From positions 259,117 to 323,116 of the forward strand of contig NZ_CAKTVX010000002.1 of assembly GCF_934630525.1 (NCBI RefSeq): a DNA stretch of 64,000 nt. Direction: 5' to 3'. The stretch's first letter is position 1, and every line of letters starts with the position of its first letter. Under the pieces are notes generated by a model, which saw only the letters and a program-made list of their open reading frames with translations, did no database searches and had not been told where the DNA came from. Shown here piece after piece: positions 1 to 9,260 of the stretch. Position numbers and translations under genes: made by a program. This stretch comes from an uncultured Slackia sp. (GTDB lineage: Bacteria > Actinomycetota > Coriobacteriia > Coriobacteriales > Eggerthellaceae).

Positions 1-1074
1 ACTGGGCATAAGGCAATAGCAATTTCGCTCCTCAAACGCCTTTACATTTCTGAGTACCCATGATGCATCATGCAATCGGGTGCCACAATAATCTCCGTAA
101 AGAGCCGAGAAGGACCCGATGAGGGCATTTCCTACAGAATCATAATCATAGGAATACCAATCAGAAGCAAACGAAATTGAGCACGCGCCGCCCTTCTTTC
201 TCGACTTTGCAAACTTACGCAGAAAGTCATCCCACATGCGTTCGACGTAATCGAGCGCAAGGACAACACTCTCTTCATCCGAGAGGGCCCTTTCCGCTTT
301 CTGCTGCATAATTCCAGTCGTCTTGGCGGCACCAAATTTAAATACCATTCTTTCGAGCACCCGAATACCCGAAGGGCGGTTAGAATCCTCTATGGCCATA
401 ATAGAAAAGAACACACAGCGTAGAAGCGGATCGTTCTTATAGCGAGAAGGAAGAAGGGGGCCGTAATCTTTTTCATACGAAAAGAGCTTTTTCTCACTAA
501 CGTCAACATTGCCGCCATAATAGCTCGGTCTTCCAGCCCCGCCAAAAGAGGGCTCGATACTAGTTTTATAATCACGACGGATTCCAATGGAAACAATAAT
601 TTCAATCGCAACATAGAACAACGCGATTTCCATCTGGAACGCTAAACTCGATTGGTCGAAAATCGCAAGTCCGACCTGCGTGTATCCCTCAACAATGAAT
701 CCATCAGCAACAATCGCCAGAGCGGAAGATAGAATCGCCTCCATAACCGCCATGCAAAGAGAACGGCGCTTATTCGCAGTAATAAATTTCACTGAAAGAA
801 AAATCAGCCAATACATCACAGTTGGCAACCATCGATAGGCCGGAAGAGGTAGACCCAAAGCGTCAAACGCCATCACGCACGCCAGCATAGGCAGACTGCA
901 GCAAATCATTGGCGACAATACTCTATACAGGATATTCATCGCACCATTTTGCTGGTCATAAAGCTCTTCGAGGCGATACTCGACTATCGAAACGGGACCA
1001 AGAATTCTTACGAGAGGAATGCATAAAACCGCAATCGCGAAATAAACCGCAAGCCAAACGATATCTATACTCAA
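1..1074 (-). CDS. membrane protein with GT51-like (transglycosylase-like) C-terminal region, truncated by the window edge
   Basis: I read 358 codons without a stop before the frame leaves the left edge, so the C-terminus is missing. The start is chosen as a TTG at 1074, because AAGGA lies 9 bases upstream and an in-frame TAA sits just before it. About five hydrophobic segments fill residues 1-185. The soluble part then carries MAIEDSN followed about 25 residues later by KTTGIMQQ. This resembles the AIED...STITQQ spacing of peptidoglycan glycosyltransferase (GT51) domains, but the match is by eye and weak. It lies downstream of the OLD-family gene on the same strand, beyond a terminator-like hairpin. 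It has no recognised function; a membrane-active partner in a defence locus is inference only. Confidence 0.7.
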   Translation of the reverse strand, partial: MSIDIVWLAVYFAIAVLCIPLVRILGPVSIVEYRLEELYDQQNGAMNILYRVLSPMICCSLPMLACVMAFDALGLPLPAYRWLPTVMYWLIFLSVKFITANKRRSLCMAVMEAILSSALAIVADGFIVEGYTQVGLAIFDQSSLAFQMEIALFYVAIEIIVSIGIRRDYKTSIEPSFGGAGRPSYYGGNVDVSEKKLFSYEKDYGPLLPSRYKNDPLLRCVFFSIMAIEDSNRPSGIRVLERMVFKFGAAKTTGIMQQKAERALSDEESVVLALDYVERMWDDFLRKFAKSRKKGGACSISFASDWYSYDYDSVGNALIGSFSALYGDYCGTRLHDASWVLRNVKAFEERNCYCLMPS

Positions 1075-1375
1075 AAAAATCAGTCCTTAGAATTCAAAAC
1101 TCTTGATAATGGCTGCATAAAACAACTCGATCGAATTAATAGGCCGCCAGACGTAGCCCCTGTCCTTTGCCGCAACTATCAGCCTTTGGCTTTTTGGCGT
1201 TAAGCCAGGCTGCCCAACCCTAGCCGATTCTTCCGCATCTCATCGCAACGCCCATCTTTATCCATTTATGGCATACGAAAAAAAGCTGAATTCTCGCCCT
1301 CAAGGAATTCATGAATCCCGCCGATTTTCCATTTGCCGTGATGTCGTATTAAGCAGATTAAGAACTTCGTCTTGC
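1075..1375. other. intergenic stretch with a terminator and a startless reading frame
   Basis: On the minus strand this gap contains a terminator-like hairpin. It also contains a frame of about 50 codons, open between stops near 1235 and 1090, that ends in KSFEF. That frame has no ATG or GTG start, so I do not call it a gene. It could be the remnant of a small protein or the tail of a deleted gene. Confidence 0.4.
1278..1311 (-). terminator. Rho-independent terminator after the OLD-family gene
   Basis: On the minus strand TGAATTC and GAATTCA form a 7-bp stem around an 11-base loop. The stem is followed after GC by seven T. It lies about 65 bases past the stop of the OLD-family gene. Confidence 0.6.
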
Positions 1376-3157
1376 CTAAATTTCAATCCCATTCGCCGAA
1401 CAGATTGCACTACAAAGCTTCGCCACCCGCTCGCGGCACCTACCTAGAGGCTCGAAGCCGGCCTGGCAAACCGCCCTGGCAATCGCAATCTTGTTCGGCG
1501 CCACAGAACGTGAGCCACTGAACTTAAAGCTCAACGGGCAAACGTAGCGACTGCCGAGCTCATGGTTCCACTTTTTCCCAGGATGGACGACCTCGATAGC
1601 GGATGCCAAAGCTTCTTCGGGCACGTAGTTCTCAATCGTCGCCCCCCAAGTAACCCAAGACATCGCGCAACTTGCCTCACACTCATCCACAATTCGCCGC
1701 TTCGTCTCGCCCAGGCTAGAGTTCTTGCTCTTCTTATCCGAGTCCATAAGCACGCAAAAATGAGTGCTGATTCGAAACAAGGCTATCAGGCTGTCATCAG
1801 AGCCGGCGGCGTTTGCGTCCAACGCATTCAGGAGCTTTCCTCCGTACAACATGACGCTGTAATGAATGCCCTCGTTAAGTCGAATGCCGCGTCCTTCAGC
1901 CCACTCTTCAATCCAATGGTTGATATAAATGCGGTCCGAAGGCCCCTCGACCCATACAACAAAATTCGACTGGAGCAAATCCGACGCCTTCGCACCCAAG
2001 TCGTCCAAAAGATCGCGAGCAACGACCATTCCATCAAGCTGACGACACGCAGATACCCCATTCGCCTTGCTCACATGGGCGACTTGAACTCCAGCGGCAT
2101 TAATTATCGTCGGCGAATGCGTTGTCACGATGAAGCGGTTCGACTCATCCGTGAGCAAGAAGTCCATGAATCTCGCCTGAAGCGCTGGATGTAGGTGTAT
2201 CTCGGGCTCTTCAATACATATTATCTTGTCTACGTTGCACGCAATAACCGACGCCAAGATAAGCAACTCTGTTACCCCAGTACCAAGCGATTCAAGGGGA
2301 AGGTAATCCGTGTCGGTCGTTTTAACCGAAATGACATGACTAGCATGAGATACCAAAAGCGACGCACCTTGGTCGTTCAAAACGTCGCGCACGAAGCCTT
2401 CGAGTTTGTCCCAACGTCGCCTCGACAGCTCGAAATCACCCCTCTCGGGGTTCCTCAAACGCAACAGAGCGGCTGGAAGTCCCACTCCGCTATTAATGAC
2501 GCCATCCTTGCCCATCGAATCCGAATCAACGATTGATCTGACAGCATCGACTTTTAGAAACTTGGGCAGCAAGTCCCACGGCATTGCAGCACGAACGACG
2601 TTGGCGTAATTGAGCGCCGCATTGTCGGCACTACTGCAGATGGATAGAGACGCATCAGTTGGATCGATCGTCGCGTCCGAGGCCTCGTACTGCGAATACT
2701 GAGCACAAAGTGCGCTTTCATATCCAAAAGTATTTTTCTCTCGCTCAAAAGTAAAATCTATCCAGGCAGCCCTTCCTCCGTTCGCGGCATATGGAGAACC
2801 CCGAAAGAGTCTGGAAAGGCTCTCTGCGTGAAACCGCTGCCTCGGCGATTGCGCATCCCGCATTAATCTTTCATCAAGCGCATCAACGCTAACGCAAAGA
2901 GAGATTGTTGCTTGAATTTGTTCGTTGGAGTCCCGAAACCCCAACGGGGCGTCAGCCTGAACAAAAGGGTTGTCCTCTTTCCTCAGCTCACCGCGCGCAT
3001 TAATCGCTCCGAGCACCTTAATAAAATAATCGATAAGCGCCGACTTGCCGCAGTTATTTTGCCCCGCAACTACCTGTACCCTATCGAACGGCCCTATACG
3101 CGCAAGCTCAGATCCGCAGAAAGACCGGTACCCACCGCGGCCAAATCGACATGTCAT
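1376..3157 (-). CDS. OLD-family ATPase with TOPRIM nuclease domain
   Basis: This 593-residue protein has an N-terminal ABC-type ATPase with Walker A GQNNCGKS at residues 32-39. It has a Walker B/D-loop region around IICIEEPEIHLHP and an H-loop TTHS. The C-terminal TOPRIM region contains WVEGPSDRIYI and VLMDSDKK. Proteins of this architecture (OLD, GajA) are DNA nucleases, many of them in anti-phage systems. I chose the ATG at 3157 because homologous proteins begin close to this point. A TTG at 3265 with GAGGA three bases upstream would add 36 residues including a hydrophobic stretch, which would make the protein membrane-anchored. No GajB-type UvrD helicase is next to it, so it is not a standard Gabija pair. 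Confidence 0.85.
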   Translation of the reverse strand: MTCRFGRGGYRSFCGSELARIGPFDRVQVVAGQNNCGKSALIDYFIKVLGAINARGELRKEDNPFVQADAPLGFRDSNEQIQATISLCVSVDALDERLMRDAQSPRQRFHAESLSRLFRGSPYAANGGRAAWIDFTFEREKNTFGYESALCAQYSQYEASDATIDPTDASLSICSSADNAALNYANVVRAAMPWDLLPKFLKVDAVRSIVDSDSMGKDGVINSGVGLPAALLRLRNPERGDFELSRRRWDKLEGFVRDVLNDQGASLLVSHASHVISVKTTDTDYLPLESLGTGVTELLILASVIACNVDKIICIEEPEIHLHPALQARFMDFLLTDESNRFIVTTHSPTIINAAGVQVAHVSKANGVSACRQLDGMVVARDLLDDLGAKASDLLQSNFVVWVEGPSDRIYINHWIEEWAEGRGIRLNEGIHYSVMLYGGKLLNALDANAAGSDDSLIALFRISTHFCVLMDSDKKSKNSSLGETKRRIVDECEASCAMSWVTWGATIENYVPEEALASAIEVVHPGKKWNHELGSRYVCPLSFKFSGSRSVAPNKIAIARAVCQAGFEPLGRCRERVAKLCSAICSANGIEI

Positions 3158-3243
3158 GATTACCGAGCCGAACAAGACCGCACTGCATATCACGCAACAA
3201 AACGCCACAATCAGAATACCGTGCAATTGCCGAAACAGCCACG

Positions 3244-3465
3244 TTAAAGCGAGAAGGGGCCACAAGTTTCCTCATCACCAATTGCTAACGAAGCCGACAA
3301 GTCTATGTCCTTAGCCGGATCGCCGACCATCCTGACACCCACAGCTGCAGCCTCGGGCCCAGATTCCATCGTACGACCGGCACAAAAGTCCGGACGATGG
3401 CATGGGCAAACGCAGGAAGGTTTAATCAACAAGCCTTCAATGCTCAACACTTCGCGAGTAACCAC
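3244..3465 (-). CDS. short ORF, possible HAD-phosphatase fragment
   Basis: This 73-codon frame ends 87 bases before the preferred OLD start. Its second half reads MVGDPAKDIDLSASLAIGDE, which faintly recalls the last conserved motif of GmhB/HisB-type HAD phosphatases. CPCHRPD recalls their CPHxP zinc loop. The motif order and the short length suggest a decayed fragment rather than a working enzyme. It may equally be non-coding. Confidence 0.3.
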   Translation of the reverse strand: MVTREVLSIEGLLIKPSCVCPCHRPDFCAGRTMESGPEAAAVGVRMVGDPAKDIDLSASLAIGDEETCGPFSL

Positions 3466-3640
3466 GCACGTTCTTACGCGAATTTAGAGCCCCGCCTTAG
3501 CCGGCAACGCAATGAAGAGGACACTCACCACCAACCCGTACCGAGCCGCACACGCCGTCCAGCCCAAACCAAAAAGAGGGGGGGCGCACCAGCGCAAGCC
3601 GATACACCCCTCAATCCAATCTAGCAGCATCGTCGCCACA

Positions 3641-3823
3641 GGTCCAAATCGACCCATTCGTCAAAGGTTATGGAATCGCGGTTGCGACGGGTTTACCAGT
3701 AGCAGGTCATGCCGGGCTTCACAAGCAGCCTTTGGCGCTGGTAGTCGTTGTAAGTTGCCACCTCGGTCGGCAATGCGGGTCGAGGCCCCACAGTGCTCAT
3801 CCCTTTTATCAAAACGAAAATGC
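3641..3823 (-). pseudogene. 3' remnant of a capsule sugar-transferase gene, copy 1
   Basis: On the minus strand the frame reads KGMSTVGPRPALPTEVATY and continues through LLVKPGMTCYW to RDSITFDEW. This is the conserved C-terminal region of bacterial sugar transferases and closely matches the intact gene at 28434-29363. A TAA replaces the glutamine codon after CYW, and the rest of the gene is missing on both sides. A second copy in the same orientation lies at 7897-8080, and the two bracket the 1224-residue gene. Confidence 0.85.
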
Positions 3824-4023
3824 GAGGGGAAATGGAAGGACGAGAGAAAATCGCGCACATTAGCTCGTGTCAAAATGGAGCACACGATTATTCGTAAGCT
3901 AGACTAGGGCGAAATAGGCGAAGAAGCAATTGCTCGCTCCAGCATCTCGTTCGAATGCCAGAAGCATTCGAGTGTTTAGAGAGGTCGCATTCCTTGAATG
4001 CGGTAAACCCCGTCGTCGAATCG

Positions 4024-4051
4024 TTCAAAGCATCGACTGATGCTGCATAAT
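4024..4051 (+). promoter_or_regulatory. putative promoter with palindromic operator in the spacer
   Basis: TTCAAA and CATAAT are separated by 16 bases and sit about 145 bases upstream of the 1224-residue gene. The spacer and the base before it contain AGCATC-GACT-GATGCT (4029-4044), a perfect inverted repeat that a repressor dimer could bind. The prediction rests on sequence alone. Confidence 0.45.
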
Positions 4052-4196
4052 TAATCTTATAAATTTGAACACACGCCCATGGCTTATTGGGCGGAGCTAC
4101 GCAGGAGGCGCCATTGAAGTCAGAGCACAAACGAGCCATCAAGCAAAGTCGAGGAAGAGCATATTAAACTGCCACGGCTACAAACAAGGAGACAAC

Positions 4197-7100
4197 ATGA
4201 CCGAATGCAAAGCGAACGAAACACCCTGCATTCAAACGCTATCCTATCCTGGATGCATCGAGGCAGCTAGAGCGATTATTCCCTTCATTAGACAGTTCGA
4301 TGTCGACAGCGCAGCGTGTGCGATATTTTGCATCAACTCCTGGCATGAGAACAGATCTTCCCAAAACTCTGCCTACGCACTCAACGCCGCGCTTCTCAGC
4401 ATCGACGCATTCGGAACGCGACAAATCGCAGACTACAAATCGTTCTCGGCGTTCTTCTCGCGCATTAAGAAAGCCCTCTCAGCGCCTTGTAGCTTTGAAG
4501 ACGAAGTTGTGCCCATGATGGGACAAACGTTGATTCCCTTTAGAGGAAAATGGCATCGGGCGCTTCACGGATGTGGCGCCACGCTTGAATACCCAAGGCT
4601 CTGCTTCGCGAGCACTATCATCGATGATCCAACCGAAATATCGGAATTCGAAGAACTCCTTGATTACGTCGATGAGATGTCACAGAAGCTAGGGGGTGGA
4701 GAATGGCAAAATTCAGATGTGGCACCCGGTGACATGCAAATGCCAAGCCGCGACTACTGGAATCGCGTATGCAGATGGATGGAAACCAATCCCGTTAGGC
4801 GCTTGTCGGCCGACACGATAGCTGCAATCGACGAATCAACGAGCTATGTTGAAAACAAATGCTTCCTCATGAATGGCGACAGGACAATCCCCCTCTTCTG
4901 CCCGTCGATTCTTGAAGACTACTTGACTCGAAGCATGGCCAAGAAACGAACAGAGAAGAACCAGGCTGGCATAGATGTCGCCCTGCTGAAGCAGGCTCGA
5001 GCGATATTCGACTTCCCAAAGGAAAGGGGGAGCTCCGTCTTGGCATTCCCTTTGTTCCTCGTTAACGACAAGCCCATAGAAAACTGCCCGTCGACCTTTC
5101 TCGTCCTCGATGGGGAAAGCAAGGCAACGCTCTTCTACAACGCAAGCGCCGGTCATAGCGACAGCGGGCTCGAGGAGCTCAAAATGCTTTTCCGAAAAGA
5201 CGGGGCACCTCTCAATGTCCTGGACTACATCAAAATACAAGGACGGCGAAGGAGGCTCGTGCTCAAACAGCCAAATCACCTGGACTTCACGATCGTTGCT
5301 TACCACGACAATGTCGACATGCCTCCGACCCCCAAAGCCGAAAGGCTATCGGGAATCGCCGACTACGACTGCGGCGCCGCGGACCTTATGGCCATATTGA
5401 TGATGGCCAGCAACGCGGGCGAAATCTGCACGTTCTTCCAATCCGCCGCAACATCCCCGAACACGATGCTGGCACCCTACGCCGCTGCAAGCGATTACTT
5501 CATCATCTGGTCCGACAGCAACCGACAAATCCTCGACGGCGCAGAAGACCACCGGGGCGGGGTCGCGTTGGCCTTTGACTACAATGAAACCGATCGATAT
5601 TTTGCGGAGCTCTTCCGCGACGGGCTCGTAGATTTCCCCAAAGACTTTAGCGGCGAGTGGGTTCTCGGCTCCCCATTTGCGTACAACTTGAGAAAGAACG
5701 AACGTGGATTTACCGAAATCATACGGAAAAGCGACGGGTGGAGCTTCGGCTTGGCGAAAAGGCTCCCCGGCGAGAACGGTCAGCCTTGCTTCATTCACCT
5801 CAAGGCGGACGTCGAAAGCGCCCGCAGCGTCCCTCCTAGAACATTCGAGAGAAATGCCTCCACATTCCCCTTGTTCGAGGACCTCTTGATGTGCATGACA
5901 AATGACGCCGAACCAGAGATTGCAGGACTTATCTCCGATCAAAGCCGTCTTGACCTCATATACGTGATGCCGGGAGGATCTGAGGCGAACGATCTTCCGG
6001 TGATCGATGACGAGCTGGGCATCAGGGCCCTCTTCGTTGAGTCAGACCACCCCATAGTGCTCTACAGCGCCGAGAGCGAGACGTTCTGCAACGCCATGTC
6101 AAACGTACAAGATAGGAGCGTCGAATGCCGTTTCGCCGGCGCCGTCCTGTCGCTTGCCGGAAATGGCCGCTTGAGCGCCGTGCACGCCTTGGCGTCCAAG
6201 CTCTCGCGCCTTTCGTCTGAAAGGAAGATGGTAGACGTGGGGAGCCTCTCCCTTCCCTACAGGTGGCGTTACGGCGCGAAAAGGATTACCTTGGACGCCG
6301 CCTCCAAGGCGGCTGCGCTGAAAGCGGTGGCTTACGCCGTTGACGACGAGGGCGTCAAGCCTGGCAGCTATTTCGGAGCCGACGCGAACCACGTAATCAG
6401 GAAATTCCAAAAAGCGCTGAGCAAGGCATTCGAAGATCAGCTTGCGCGGTTCGATGAAGAGGACCTGCTGATCAAGATTTACGAAATCCTGGCAAACTCC
6501 TCCCATGCTTTCCACCTCGACACCAAGAGATACAACTCTTTCTCGAACCTGCAAGACAGTGAGGAAATGAGGGTCGAGGAGAAGATCATCAACCAGAGGG
6601 AGGATTCGCGGCACGAGGCGAGGGCGGCCATGTTCTCGATGGAGACTCTGCTCACCATATCGCGCCACGGAGACCGTATCGCCGACGCAAGCGAGGTCGC
6701 GACGCTGGTCGCCGTCGGCGGACAGCTTCTCGCGGCATCGGACGCTGCCGGCATGCTCATGTTCAAGCCAAGGGGCATGGGCGTCGAGATAGCGGACAAC
6801 TGCGTCGCCACGGCGATAGAAGACGAAGAACTGATGGAGAGATCCCGCAGTCTCAAGGCCCGGCAACTGCGCGACGGGGGACACGTCGGATCGGATGCCA
6901 CAGAGGACGAAAAACATGTCGGATTGGCAAAGGAGGCTTTCGAAGCCGACACGGGCGTTTCGTTCCCTTGCTTTCTAGACGTCCTTACCACCCTTTCGCT
7001 TGACAGCTCTGCACTTCCCGACAAACATTACGTATCGCCAAATGTCATGTCGATCGAAAAATCTTCGATGCTCGATTCAATCGAGCAGGAGCTCTCTGGC

Positions 7101-7871
7101 ACTTACGACAAAGCCATGATCGAGAGATGCGTCGACTTCCTAACCCTCGACTGCGAAAAGTTAAAAGAGATCGACGGAGAGACAACCGAATACCTGCCTT
7201 TCGGCAAGACGAAGAACCGCCCGAATAGGATCGAGCTCAAGCCGCTCGTGGAAATCGATGGCAAGCTTGTTTTCTCGCCAATTCGCACGGGCTTGCTTCA
7301 AGAGCGGTGGATTCGAGGCATTGCGGAGCGATTCATACCGGCCAAAGCGGCGTTCCCGTCGCTAAACACGGTCATGGAAAACTGGAAGCGCCGTTACGAG
7401 AAGGCCCTGGAGAAGGACGTTCAGAGCTGCTTCCTGAGAGAGGGGTTCTCGCAAAAGCACGTCTTCAGAGGAATTGAACTTTACAAAAAGGGAGACCACC
7501 CTCAACAGCTCGGCGACTACGACGGACTCGCATACGACCCGTCAACCGAAACGATCTGGGCCATCGAATGCAAGGAATTCGAGAAGATCGAGTCCGCCTA
7601 CGACTATATGCAGCTCCAAAGCCGATGGTTTGGAGAGAAGGGCAAACTGCTCAAATTTGAGCGACGAATCGAATATCTGCGAGACAACCTCGACGAGGTT
7701 GCTGCAGACCTGGGATTCGAACATACCGGGACGTTGCACATACGCCCCTACCTCGTGAGCAACAAGCTGTTCGTGAACGCCATCGGCCAATCGAGCTTCC
7801 AAGTCGTCACCCTATCGGAGCTAGAGTCGCTACTCGAGGAAGAGAGAAGCAGCGCGAAACTCAACGGCTAG
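4197..7871 (+). CDS. 1224-residue protein with C-terminal PD-(D/E)XK nuclease domain
   Basis: The ATG at 4197 has AAGGAG six bases upstream. It is preferred over an in-frame ATG at 4065, which would add 44 unconserved-looking residues. The first ~1050 residues match nothing I recognise and show no Walker motif, membrane segment or signal peptide. Near the C-terminus, GDYDGLAYD (D1107/D1109) is followed by a strand IWAIECKEF (E1124, K1126). This is the D...ExK signature of restriction-type nucleases that cleave DNA. The gene stands alone on the plus strand with its own promoter-like sequence and is bracketed by two decayed sugar-transferase ends. I infer a large single-protein defence or DNA-processing nuclease. 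Substrate and activity are unknown. Confidence 0.85.
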   Translation: MTECKANETPCIQTLSYPGCIEAARAIIPFIRQFDVDSAACAIFCINSWHENRSSQNSAYALNAALLSIDAFGTRQIADYKSFSAFFSRIKKALSAPCSFEDEVVPMMGQTLIPFRGKWHRALHGCGATLEYPRLCFASTIIDDPTEISEFEELLDYVDEMSQKLGGGEWQNSDVAPGDMQMPSRDYWNRVCRWMETNPVRRLSADTIAAIDESTSYVENKCFLMNGDRTIPLFCPSILEDYLTRSMAKKRTEKNQAGIDVALLKQARAIFDFPKERGSSVLAFPLFLVNDKPIENCPSTFLVLDGESKATLFYNASAGHSDSGLEELKMLFRKDGAPLNVLDYIKIQGRRRRLVLKQPNHLDFTIVAYHDNVDMPPTPKAERLSGIADYDCGAADLMAILMMASNAGEICTFFQSAATSPNTMLAPYAAASDYFIIWSDSNRQILDGAEDHRGGVALAFDYNETDRYFAELFRDGLVDFPKDFSGEWVLGSPFAYNLRKNERGFTEIIRKSDGWSFGLAKRLPGENGQPCFIHLKADVESARSVPPRTFERNASTFPLFEDLLMCMTNDAEPEIAGLISDQSRLDLIYVMPGGSEANDLPVIDDELGIRALFVESDHPIVLYSAESETFCNAMSNVQDRSVECRFAGAVLSLAGNGRLSAVHALASKLSRLSSERKMVDVGSLSLPYRWRYGAKRITLDAASKAAALKAVAYAVDDEGVKPGSYFGADANHVIRKFQKALSKAFEDQLARFDEEDLLIKIYEILANSSHAFHLDTKRYNSFSNLQDSEEMRVEEKIINQREDSRHEARAAMFSMETLLTISRHGDRIADASEVATLVAVGGQLLAASDAAGMLMFKPRGMGVEIADNCVATAIEDEELMERSRSLKARQLRDGGHVGSDATEDEKHVGLAKEAFEADTGVSFPCFLDVLTTLSLDSSALPDKHYVSPNVMSIEKSSMLDSIEQELSGTYDKAMIERCVDFLTLDCEKLKEIDGETTEYLPFGKTKNRPNRIELKPLVEIDGKLVFSPIRTGLLQERWIRGIAERFIPAKAAFPSLNTVMENWKRRYEKALEKDVQSCFLREGFSQKHVFRGIELYKKGDHPQQLGDYDGLAYDPSTETIWAIECKEFEKIESAYDYMQLQSRWFGEKGKLLKFERRIEYLRDNLDEVAADLGFEHTGTLHIRPYLVSNKLFVNAIGQSSFQVVTLSELESLLEEERSSAKLNG

Positions 7872-7896
7872 GCGAAAACGCATAAACCCACCACAA

Positions 7897-8080
7897 ATCC
7901 AAATCGACCCACTCGTCGAAGGTTATGGAGTCGCGATTGCACCGGGTTTGCCAGTAACGAGTCATGCCCGGCTTCACCAGCGGCCTTTGACGCTGGTAGC
8001 CGTCGTAGGTTGCAACCTCGTTCGGCAGTGCGGGGCGCGGGCCCACAACGCTCATCCCTTTTGTCAAGACGAAAAAACAC
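7897..8080 (-). pseudogene. 3' remnant of a capsule sugar-transferase gene, copy 2
   Basis: The minus-strand frame reads KGMSVVGPRPALPNEVATY and goes on to RDSITFDEWVDLDLW without a stop. Only about the last quarter of the conserved sugar-transferase region remains, preceded by unrelated sequence. It is strongly similar to copy 1 at 3641-3823, starts and ends at nearly the same points, and has the same orientation. Confidence 0.85.
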
Positions 8081-8259
8081 TGAAGGCGCCGATAGGTTGG
8101 ATTATTGGCTTGACCTGCAGGTTCTCGTATTGCCAATAGCACTGCGGACAGCGTATTGCGCCAGCGAATCGCGGCTACCACTTTGCGCATAATAAAAACA
8201 CCCGGCAGCGACCTGGAGGGTCGGGTCGAGCCCGAGGATGGCCTCTCCCCCCCCAAGCG

Positions 8260-8298
8260 GAATCGTCCCATTGGGGCGAATTCCCAATGGGACGATTC
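8260..8298. repeat. perfect 16-bp inverted repeat
   Basis: GAATCGTCCCATTGGG is followed after seven bases by its exact reverse complement. There is no T-run on either side, so it is not a standard terminator. It lies between the second sugar-transferase remnant and the IS3 element and could be a mobile-element end, a protein-binding site or a structured RNA. Confidence 0.8.
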
Positions 8299-8406
8299 TC
8301 CACAAGCGACGCGCGGCCACATTGAATCTGAATCTACCCCGATTCCATTGACAGCTTCTACGCCGCCCTTTGGACTGGGACTGTTTTATGGACATCCGGA
8401 ATCGAG

Positions 8407-9260
8407 CTAATGAGCGCACTGCCGCTCATATTCCACGGGCGATAGGTTGCCGAGGGACGAATGCGGCCGCCTGGTATTGCAATGCAGCTCGCTGAACTTG
8501 AATATTTCCTGCCTGGCCTCTATCCGGGTTTCGTACTTGCGATCGAGGGGAAGCTCCCTTTTCAGGGTCTTGAAGAACGATTCCATGACGGCGTTGTCGC
8601 AAGGGCAGCCCTTGCGGGAAAACGATTGGACGAACCCGCGGTCCTCGAGCTCCCTGCAAAACCTGCTCGAGGTGTATTGGCTGCCCCTATCCGCGTGCAC
8701 CATAAGCCCTCCCCTCGGATTTTCCCTGTTCACGGCGTTGTCTAGGGCGTCGATCACCAGATTCTCGTTGATGCGGGAGGAAACTTGCCATCCGACTATC
8801 TTGCGCGAGAACAGGTCGAGGCGGGTGGCCAGGCAGGGCCATCCTTCCCACGTGGGAATGCAGGTGATGTCGCCGCACCACACGCTGTTCCTCTTTTGGA
8901 CGGAGAATTCCCTGTTCAAGACATTGGCGCCTTTGTCTGAGGCCTTTCCGCCCCTTCCGTGCTTCCTGGGCCCCTGCAGGATACCAGCCCCTTCCTCGCC
9001 ATCATGCGCCGCGCGGTCTTGCCGTTCGCGACGATGCCGATCTTGCGAAGCTCGACGACGATCCGCCTCGACCCGTATCTGCGATTGCTGGCGTAGAAGA
9101 TGTCCTCGACGAACGGCTCCAGCGCCTCGCAGGCTATCCGCCTCGATGATTTGGGGCGGTTCAGGAAGGCATAGCATCCGCCCCTGCTGACGCCCAGCGC
9201 CCCGCATGCCTTCTTGACGCTCATCCCATGCTCGCCGGTCCTCACGAACTCGAACCTCAC
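8407..9260 (-). pseudogene. IS3-family orfB transposase (DDE integrase), frameshifted
   Basis: The catalytic core is intact in the downstream frame: WCGDITCIPT (D), MVHADRGSQYTS (D) and ESFFKTLKREL (E). The N-terminal HTH_21-like part, MSVKKACGALGVSRGGCYAF to ARKGLVS, lies in a different frame. The shift falls near 8970-8985, within the linker between the helix-turn-helix and the catalytic domain. The start is a GTG overlapping the orfA stop (GTGA), the usual IS3 arrangement. The single-base disruption should abolish the full-length transposase unless recoded. Confidence 0.85.

Noticed and set aside
1376..7871. A standard Gabija system (GajA-GajB)
   Set aside because: The OLD-type gene has no adjacent UvrD-like GajB. 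The large neighbour has no helicase motifs and lies on the other strand.
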